A stretch of DNA of 64,000 nt from Apostichopus japonicus (taxonomy: Eukaryota; Echinodermata; Holothuroidea; Aspidochirotida; Stichopodidae), in the NCBI RefSeq assembly GCF_037975245.1, contig NC_092579.1, positions 27,455,666-27,519,665 on the forward strand, in the 5' to 3' direction. Below, piece by piece: positions 55,417 to 64,000 of the stretch (its first letter is position 1; the number at the start of each line of letters is the position of its first letter). The position numbers and the translations under genes are program-made. Under the pieces are notes generated by a model. It did not search any database and was not told the DNA's origin. It was given only the letters and a program-made list of their open reading frames with translations.

Positions 55417-56737
55417 GTAAGCATGTCTTAAAAAGTGAATAATTTTCTGTAGTTAGTTCCATTATGAATGGCATCATATCTGTTATTTGTACCATGCAAA
55501 TAACTTGTAGTGCATGGCAGAATGCTGTGTTTGAGTATAAATTATTTCCAAATAGGTATTAAGCATACAGAAAGATCACGAAGGTAGGTGAGAACAGAGA
55601 AAGTGTACTGTAAATCTTTGCAGGTTAAGTCCCCATTAACAAGTTTATATGTACATAGTTTTTGTTCCTATATTTACTTGCAAAGTTTCCACCTCTGGTT
55701 CTTAAGTAGCATATAGCCTGACAATTGTCGTCATTTGATTTACATCCCCAAAAAGTGATTTTGGCTGGACATGTTTCACTGCAGCAGACACAGTTTATTT
55801 GTTCAAACAAATGATGAGTAAATAATTAAGACCACATTCCACAGCTAGACACCACCTATTGTGTGTTGTTTTTCAAAAAGGTGTTGGACAGTTTGATATT
55901 GTAACCACAGGGAACTTTTCTGTTTAGAAAGTGTGAACTTATTACCACTTGGCTGTTTTGACAGGAATTTCGACAAGATAAGAGAGATAATGTATCAACT
56001 GAGTTTTGGTACCATTTTTCTGTTAGGTCCGTTGTGGAAAATTGCTAAATGTGTTTGTGTGTGGTGGGGGATATTTCCTGAAACCTGGGAGAGGGACCCC
56101 TTTTTCTTTGGCAAAATAAGGCAATGTTTAGGTCTCTTGATGCAAAATGATGTATAATAGTACATTTTACTATAATAATGGTAAGCTAGCATTATTTGTT
56201 TTTGCATTTGGGTCATACAGAGGGTGTTTTGAACCCCCCATGGATCCTGATTCAGGACAATTAATGTTTGATCGGCATTAAACAGTCATACCAGGCACAC
56301 ATACATCAATAGAGCACCAAAAGGCATCAAATTTCTGTTGTATCCTAGCTTACTCTAATTTGATAAATTTCTGATATTAAATTTAATTAATATGCCCCAA
56401 AGTTGTATTGGCTCATGTGGTTAAAACTTTTCAGGTTTGGTAGTGAACTGTACAATATAGCGCCAAAATTATGACATGCAATCTCCAATTAATAAAATGG
56501 AGCCAGTAATCCCATAAACATGTAGGTGTCACAATAAAAGATCATCAAATTAACTCAATGCCTAAGCATAGTTCAGTTGTACACTATACAGTCTACACTT
56601 AACCAATATGGTGAATGTTAATTATCTTTGTAGTGGAGCTTACACATAACTTTTCAAGATGATAATTTATTTTATATATGACTTACAGTGTGGTATTCAC
56701 TACTCATAATATTGCTTTCAACTTTTATTTTGCACAG

Positions 56738-56813
56738 ATTTGGTTGTACTGATATCTCATCCCTGACCACCAATGGAGGGAGTATGTATGAGGTTAACAG
56801 AAGACATGTCTAG
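56738..56813 (+). pseudogene. Integrase core continuation exon, copy 1 (degenerate)
   Basis: The acceptor TTATTTTGCACAG joins in phase with the exon ending at 55416. It reads FGCTDISSLTTNGGSMYEVN, then stops at TAG. Family members have an S-D-(Q/N)-G-x-E-F block here; the second catalytic Asp is replaced and the rest of the core is missing, so an active integrase is not expected. Confidence 0.55.
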
Positions 56814-57769
56814 ACGATTTTCTTAGCAGTTAACTTGTTACCGACAATAATCTTGTCTTTCACTCTAACATATCATGAGAGAAAATTGCGTCGGCTGCTA
56901 TACGTTTAAGCAAAGACAGGCCATTGACTTTTCACTGCCAGTCGTAGTCGAAGGGATGTGACGCTCGAAATTCTTTATCACCTCATTACTTCATTAAATA
57001 ACAAATACAGTAAGAAGGCGTGTTTCTTGGTTCTGGAAGTTGTGTTCAAGATAAGTTCTCATAGTAAAACATATAACCGACCATATTCTTCTTCCTGTTG
57101 TAACTTTTGCTGTTATGGATTTCTGTGTAAGTCTTAACGAAAAACCCATTGGATATATGAGATTCAGCTGTTTTATTTGTAATTAACAATCAAGATTAAA
57201 TTTTTGACGGTATCAAGTTGCACATTAAAGCATTATATAGGTAATCCTACTGTTTGTGGAAAGCAGTTAAAGGGGGGGGAATTCTAATAGGGAAACTTCT
57301 GCATGGTTTTATTGAGGTCTTTACCAAACTCTAAAGAGGATGTTCTTCATGTGGATTATGAGAGTTTCAAGTACATATTGTTTGAAGAAGAGTGACAGTA
57401 GTATATCATTCTAATCAAGCAATACCTCCCTGCTTGAAGGATGCTCTAGAAAGCATGGATTATCTTTAGTTGCATCAGAGCTACAAAGGGAGAGTCATCA
57501 TTCCAGTTAAATTTCCCCATGCAGGGGGTAGGAAGTGAGGGTGGGCACACAACATCAGAGGGACATTTTCTCATTCCACAACCACCACTCGATATGCTAT
57601 AAACCGATACACACCGGCCATATCACTTAAATATGATGTATGATGTGTTAGTATGTTATCAATACTATTTATTGAGATTGTTAATTGTTAAACGTGCTAT
57701 AAAAAGATATGGGATGCCATTTAAAAATAGCATGTACAGACAGTGCCCCCCCCCCAGGCTCCTACCTCC

Positions 57770-59284
57770 CAGATCCCATGTATAATCATTTTTCACTCTT
57801 TGCCCAGTCTGATATAGATTCAGTATATTGTGTTTGTGCATGACTATCATCCAATTTCATGTTTTGATTTTTACTATATTAACTTTCTTTTAACAAACTT
57901 TTCTCTACAAGAATGACATATTTAAAGTGTGAGAAACATGATGAGACAAAAAATCTAGCATATTGCATCCTGCTCTGTCCTATTTGCTTTATTCTTTCCC
58001 TTGTTTGGCTTTGTTTTGTTTCCTGTATGTTTGCAGCTCTTTTGAAGAGGGTATCGTTCTAATATATCTTTTCTAATTTGAACCACTTTTGTCCAATAAG
58101 AAACATTCATAATAAGAAACAACAAACCTTTATCACTGGAATTGCCTGGAATGCCATTTGTCTATACAAATGAAAATTTGCTTCACGCATGGCCATCACA
58201 ACGGGGCAGGGGGTGGGGGAATGGCCCTCCACCTTGTTGAAAGGGAGAAAACCTTGACGATTGAGTGACAAAAATAAGGAAGGGTAAAAAAGTAAACAAT
58301 AAAGTAGTAATGAAAGTCAATAAATAGGTGTCAAGCCCATACGGAGAGGGTTGGGGCAGTGTTGACATGTTCAAGGTCAGAGAAGTATCTAGTCCAGCTA
58401 CTTCATGGTTGTTATTAGCAAACAAAAATATTTTGGAACTCATCACAGATAGGTCACAGACTTAAGAAGACCCCTCCCCAGGACACAAATTCGATAACTT
58501 ACCATCCCAACTCCCCCCCCCCCCCTTATCCGTAACTTAAAAACACCCTCGGTTCCCGTCCTATAATGAGCTTTACGCACGGATGAAATTTCATATTGCC
58601 ATGGCAACTCTCGTAGACCCATGAAGTACAGTTACCATACTTGCCAAAACTTACCCACTGTGTGTTAGGGAAATACGGCAACAATGAAGTTTGGACTCCT
58701 AAAGTTCGTAATATTTTACCTCTGCAATTATCATTTTTTGTTGTAGCTGTTGCATTCCCTATCCCGTACCCGCCCTCCGTTGGGAGGGGGGGAGTTAGGT
58801 TTATACTATCCCTCCCTCTGTAAAGATGACTATGAACGCAATGTAGTTGCCGAATACAACATGCAACATATACGGAGGATGAAATAGCAGCAATCACAAC
58901 AAAAACATGATTAACATCTTCTACAGATGGAAGACTTGTTTCTTTTTCTTCTTTTTTTCCCCTTCTATTTTTTGTTTTGCAACAACGCACAACGTCTCAT
59001 TTATATCCTGTAACATTTAACTCTGATGTATGCATCTGCTCTAATTATTGATATAATGAACTCAATTGCCATTTGAATGTCGAAATGCTTAAATTTTATG
59101 CGGGACAAAAGATGCTATGAAGTATTTGCGGACATTCTGTACCAGGACATTTCGTCCGGTGGGACTATATTTGCTGTGAGGGTGGGACACAATTTTCAGC
59201 AGATAATGTCCGACCGGACTAAATATGCTGGTACAAAGTGTCCGCGGAGACACTTTGTACAGGGGGACACTCTGTACTGTCACA
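57770..59284. other. Unique spacer between the duplicated copies
   Basis: No gene recognised. It contains a C-run at 58507-58523 and a 154-codon minus-strand open frame at 58526-58990 with no known features. The right end (about 59135-59284) is a dense set of GTCC/GGAC half-sites absent from the left flank of copy 1. Confidence 0.5.
59230..59262. repeat. Palindrome with 12-bp arms upstream of copy 2
   Basis: GTACAAAGTGTC, a short spacer CGCGGA, and the exact complement GACACTTTGTAC. It belongs to the same half-site cluster as the 22-bp palindromes. Confidence 0.75.
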
Positions 59285-59318
59285 CCGGTGTAGCAGTACA
59301 AACTGTCGCAAATATTCC

Positions 59319-59367
59319 ATATTCAGTATAAACTGTCCCAGTCCCACTGGGACAGTTTATACTGAAT
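59319..59367. repeat. Perfect 22-bp palindrome with 3-bp loop, copy 2
   Basis: Identical to the palindrome at 53032-53080. Confidence 0.85.
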
Positions 59368-59561
59368 TTACCAGTACATTTAGTCTCCCGGACCTTTTGT
59401 ACAAGGCCAGTTGGTACAGACTGTCTCCCAGGACAGTTTATGCTATGATGAAACGAGGGGGGACATTATTTGTTGGTCGCATATTTGGTTGTAAATTGTG
59501 TCCCCCTGAACACTACGTCCGCATTAGCATGTACGTTCGAGTAGCAAAAATTTAATTAGTA

Positions 59562-59807
59562 ATGGACTCTGGCAGTATCCGTATTATTAGCAAACTGTCG
59601 TATTTCGGCTTCCGTATATTTAGCAGTAAAGTCGTGCGACAACTAAAAATGGAAAAGCTAACAGAAAACGTGAGACAAATTGCAGATATTCTAAGAGATG
59701 AGAGCTATCCAAGTGGGTTTACAAGAATAAAACAGAGAAGGATCTTACGGAGACAAAGTCAGTCTTTCAGACTGGCTGAAAATGGAACTCTTGCATACCG
59801 AAAATAA
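59562..59807 (+). pseudogene. Integrase-related gene fragment, 5' exon, copy 2
   Basis: It differs from copy 1 by one residue (SSKV instead of SSKL). The same TAA and the same shifted continuation to a donor are present, so the disruption predates the duplication. Confidence 0.5.
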
Positions 59808-60669
59808 AGGAAAGTTTTGCTATCTAGGGCTTCTCAACTCGCCCAAATCGAGGCAGCTCTTACTGACTAGTGACATCTATAAGGTAATGTCTGTAACTTA
59901 CAGTATAGGATACACAATATGGTATTGGTTGTTAAATGGCGAACGGCCATTCCACAGTTAAACTATAACCAGGCCTCTAGGACTGATTGGTTCACAAATC
60001 ATGATATTCTTTTACCACGTTTGGTTAGTTGTAAAAACTCATTCGCAAAAGTCAAGCAATTGCTTATGCAACATTATAATCAGTTGTATGCTTGAGCAAA
60101 GTTGTTAGGGCCTATTTCTTTTCGTTTTGTTTACCCAATTGTCTTTTGTGAAAATTATTATAAATTTCTACCTTTTATCGCCCTGCCTATCATAAAAGAT
60201 AACAACAGATCACTAATGCTTACAGAGCTAGTCTGGTTTGCATGCATGGGACACTATAAAATGCTATTATTGGACTATAGCATATAGCCTAGCCTACTTC
60301 TAGAGGAAAGTGGCACTAATACTGTACATAACAAATTCACGTTCATTAATTTTGGTTGGTAAGAACAGATATTGAAGGCCTGATAGTACTTTTTTAGGTT
60401 TGGCATATTCTCTACATATGCCAAACCTCACTGCAGAAGAAAACTATATCTATAGACCCAAATAGTGGCCATGCAATATGTACAATAATGGGAATATTCC
60501 ATTTCAAACACCGATATAGAGTTGTAATTCAATTTTAAGGCACTTCAGCTAGAACTACCAATCCTGCAGCCCATATATTTGTGTGTGTTTGTTTGTTTGT
60601 TTTTTGGGGGGGGGGTGGGCAAAAAAACATGATATCTCCTTGATCATGAATTTTCTTATCTCTTTGAAG

Positions 60670-60839
60670 GTGTTCATCTTTGCATAGATAAACCAGACAA
60701 CAGACTATGTCTAGATTCAATTGGAAAACTATCAACGTTGATGTAACAAGTTATGTTCAACAGGATGTCAAAGCGTCATTGTCCTGTAGACCTACGAACA
60801 AGTCTCCATAGCATTCCTGTAACTGGATTATGGAAACAG
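60670..60839 (+). pseudogene. Integrase zinc-binding region, frame-disrupted exon, copy 2
   Basis: Same bounds and the same frame breaks as copy 1, with one base changed in the TAGATTC(T/A)ATTGG segment, which further alters the aromatic motif. Confidence 0.55.
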
Positions 60840-61492
60840 GTAAATTCTCAATCTGTTTTAATTGCACAAGATGTCCGCAGTATGCAGTGAAGGTTTAGTA
60901 TAGTTAATGTCACTCTTTCTGGACAAATTCAACATTTAAAAGTTTAAAGGTAGTCTGTATTGGCCCTAAATTTTGGCCACTTTAATTGCTAAAAGTTTTC
61001 AAAAAGTACTTTCCAAGGGGTAATAACCCTTTAAATTGTGCTCAGACATTCTAAATGATGACACGAGATATTGAATGTCCCAGTGAGGTAAATTTCCTCC
61101 AGGGAAATAAACATACTAAAAGAATTTTGTCCATAGTGAAAATTTGGCATATTTAAGGCCTATACAGCACACTCTGGCCTAACTGCAGAGCAACCATCAA
61201 TACAGGAATATAATTGTAAGTTGCAAAAAGTGGCGTATCATTTTTCTGGTTTAGTGGTTGAAGAGATTGTAAATATATGGTACAGTATGGTGTAAGTTAC
61301 ATTTTCATGTTTGCAAGGTAAAAATAATTGGCCTAAATCCACCAACACCCTGTTTCGATCAGATATCCCACTGTTTTTATCTAGATCTGTGTACAGAATG
61401 AAGCAATGGAATAGAACAACAGTCAAGGCAAAGCCTGCAACTGGTATTTGTTTTTGAAATTAGCACCTAAATGCTGTCTTCTTTCTTAACAG

Positions 61493-61650
61493 GTTGGTGT
61501 AGATCTTATTGGTCCTCTACCAGTGACAGCTGCCAAGCGACTGTACATCATAACACTGTCTGACTTCTATTCAAAGTGGCCTGAGACTAAGGCAGTGCCT
61601 GAAAAGACTGCAGCATCAACTTCTTATTGCATTACTGATGTGATGATGAG
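61493..61650 (+). pseudogene. Integrase catalytic-core exon, copy 2
   Basis: Its 158 bp encode the same VGVDLIGPLP...DVMMR segment as copy 1. The donor has changed from GTAAGC to GTTAGC, which weakens splicing to the next exon. Confidence 0.7.
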
Positions 61651-62973
61651 GTTAGCATGTCTTAAAAAGTGAATAATTTTCTGTAGTTAGTTCCAATATG
61701 AATGGCATCATATCTGTTATTTGTACCATGCAAATAACTTGTAGTGCATGGCAGAATGCTGTGTTTGAGTATAAATTATTTCCAAATAGGTATTAAGCAT
61801 ACAGAAAGATCACGAAGGTAGGTGAGAACAGAGAAAGTGTACTGTAAATCTTTGCAGGTTAAGTCCCCATTAACAAGTTTATATGTACATAGTTTTTGTT
61901 CCTATATTTACTTGCAAAGTTTCCACCTTTGGTTCTTAAGTAGCATATAGCCTGACAATTGTCGTCATTTGATTTACATCCCAAAAAAGTGATTTTGGCT
62001 GGACATGTTTCACTGCAGCAGACACAGTTTATTTGTTCAAACAAATGATGAGTAAATAATTAAGACCACATTCCACAGCTAGACACCACCTATTGTGTGT
62101 TGTTTTTCAGAAAGGTGTTGGACAGTTTGATATTGTAACCACAGGGAACTTTTCTGTTTAGAAAGTGTGAACTTATTACCAATTGGCTGTTTTGACAGGA
62201 ATTTCGACAAGATAAGAGAGATAATGTATCAACTGAGTTTTGGTACCATTTCTCTGTTAGGTCCGTTGTGGAAAATTGCTAAATGTGTTTGTGTGTGTGG
62301 TGGGGGATATTTCCTGAAACCTGGGAGAGGGACCCCTTTTTCTTTGGCATAATAAGGCAATGTTTAGGTCTCTTGATGCAAAATGATGTATAATAGTACA
62401 TTTTACTATAATAATGGTAAGCTAGCATTATTTGTTTTTGCATTTGGGTCATACAGAGGGTGTTTTGAACCCCCCATGGATCCTGATTCAGGACAATTAA
62501 TGTTTGATCGGCATTAAACAGTCATACCATGCACACATACATCAATAGAGCACCAAAAGGCATCAAATTTCTGTTGTATCCTAGCTTACTCTAATTTGAT
62601 AAATTTCTGATATTAAATTTAATTAATATGCCCCAAAGTTGTATTGGCTCATGTGGTTAAAACTTTTCAGGTTTGGTAGTGAACTGTACAATATAGCGCC
62701 AAAATTATGACATGCAATCTCCAATTAATAAAATGGAGCCAGTAATCCCATAAACATGTAGGTGTCACAATAAAAGATCATCCAATTAACTCAATGCCTA
62801 AGCTTAGTTCAGTTGTACACTATACAGTCTACACTTAACCAACATGGTGAATGTTAATTATCTTTGTAGTGGAGCTTACACATAACTTTTCAAGATGATA
62901 ATTTATTTTATATATGACTTACAGTGTGGTATTCACTACTCATAATATTGCTTTCAACTTTTATTTTGCACAG

Positions 62974-63049
62974 ATTTGGTTGTACTGATATCTCATCCCT
63001 AACCACCAATGGAGGGAGTATGTATGAGGTTAACAGAAGACATGTCTAG
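62974..63049 (+). pseudogene. Integrase core continuation exon, copy 2 (degenerate)
   Basis: Same acceptor, same degenerate second catalytic block and same TAG as copy 1; one silent base change in the Leu codon. Confidence 0.55.
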
Positions 63050-64000
63050 ACGATTTTCTTAGCAGTTAACTTGTTACCGACAATAATCTTGTCTTTCACT
63101 CTAACATATCATGAGAGAAAATTGCGTCGGCTGCTATACGTTTAAGCAAAGACAGGCCATTGACTTTTCACTGCCAGTCGTAGTCGAGGGATGTGACGCT
63201 CGAAATTCTTTATCATCTCATTACTTCATTAAATAACAAATAAGAAGGCGTGTTTCTTGGTTCTGGAAGTTGTGTTGAAGATAAGTTCTCATAGTAAAAC
63301 ATATAACCGACCATGTTCTTCTTCCTGTTGTAACTTTTGCTGTTATGGATTTCTGTGTAAGTCTTAACGAAAAACCCATTGGATATATGAGAATCAGCTA
63401 TTTTATTTGTAATTAACAATCAAGATTAAATTTTTGACGGTATCAAGTTGCACATTAAAGCATTATATAGGTAATCCTACTGTTTGTGGAAAGCAGTTCA
63501 AGGGGGGAATTCTAATAGGGAAACTTCTGCATGGTTTTATTGAGGTCTTTACCAAACTCTAAAGAGGATATTCTTCATGTGGATTATGAGAGTTTCAAGT
63601 ACATATTGTTTGAAGAAGAGTGACAGTAGTATATCATTCTAATCAAGCAATACCTCCCTGCTTGAAGGATGCTCTAGAAAGCAGGGATTATCTTTAGTTG
63701 CATCAGAGCTACAAAGGGAGAGTCATCATTCCAGTTAAATTTCCCCATGCAGGGGGTAGGAAGTGAGGGTGGGCACACAACATCAGAGGGACATTTTCTC
63801 ATTCCACAACCACCACTCGATATGCTATAAACCGATACACACCGGCCATATCACTTAAATATGATGTATGATGTGTTAGTATGTTATCAATACTATTTAT
63901 TGAGATTGTTAATAGTTAAACGTGCTATAAAAAGATATGGGATGCCATTTAAAAATAGCATGTACAGACAGTGCCCCCCCCCCCAGGCTCCTACCTCCCA

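Larger units (their letters stand above)
52998..57769. repeat. Segmental duplication, copy 1
   Basis: From CCGGTGTAGCAG onward the sequence matches that from 59285 to the window end, with scattered substitutions and small indels. The offset is 6,287 bp at the left and about 6,230 bp at the right. Copy 1 ends no earlier than 57769; the match may be limited by the window edge on copy 2. Confidence 0.9.
59285..64000. repeat. Segmental duplication, copy 2 (runs off the window)
   Basis: The sequence follows copy 1 in order, including the palindrome, all four integrase-related exons, the G-run near 60607 and the C-run near 63974. Differences are single bases and short indels (for example 12-bp and 4-bp losses near 60100-60150). 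Confidence 0.9.

Noticed and set aside
55958-56030. Extra integrase exon reading FDKIREIMYQLSFG
   Set aside because: It has an acceptor-like TTGACAG, but the phase of the flanking core exons joins directly without it, and the segment matches no integrase block.
58526-58990. 154-codon minus-strand open frame
   Set aside because: No domain or splice evidence, and composition like the surrounding spacer.

Overview
This is a eukaryotic, intron-rich, AT-rich window with many C/G homopolymer tracts, simple repeats and short terminal-inverted-repeat transposons. It has no bacterial or organelle features. Gene density, the tRNA-derived SINE and the mix of small hAT-like elements suit a marine invertebrate deuterostome; an echinoderm, perhaps a sea cucumber, is my best guess, but this is inference only.

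Layout. (1) Positions 1-1116 hold the last two coding exons of a plus-strand gene whose product I do not recognise. (2) Positions 1117-7706 are 3' UTR and intergenic sequence between two convergent genes, with one long foldback and one intact hAT-like MITE. (3) From 7707 to at least 51873 one large minus-strand gene can be followed through about 32 short exons. I assembled it from splice sites, open frames and matching splice phases; most of its exons do not stand out as ORFs. The conceptual product is roughly 1,350 residues, almost all helical, leucine-rich and ARM/HEAT-like. Size, exon count and general character fit MEI1, a meiotic double-strand-break factor, but I could not align it, so that name is tentative. 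Four junctions have unmatched phases, probably from unrecognised small exons or misplaced splice sites. A stop in the extended reading of the 16.4 kb exon leaves open a two-gene model, and the N-terminal exons upstream of 51.9 kb were not found. (4) The introns carry nested and single hAT-like MITEs with target-site duplications, a palindromic MITE, a SINE family, a tRNA-like sequence, diverged tandem repeats and a 17-bp minisatellite. (5) From about 52998 to the end lie two near-identical copies of a unit of at least 4.7 kb, about 6.29 kb apart. Each carries an intron-containing, frame-disrupted gene fragment related to retroelement-type integrases (KRBA2/GIN/Ginger-like), preceded by a cluster of perfect short palindromes.

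Most other open frames over 60 codons in the window are chance or shadow frames.
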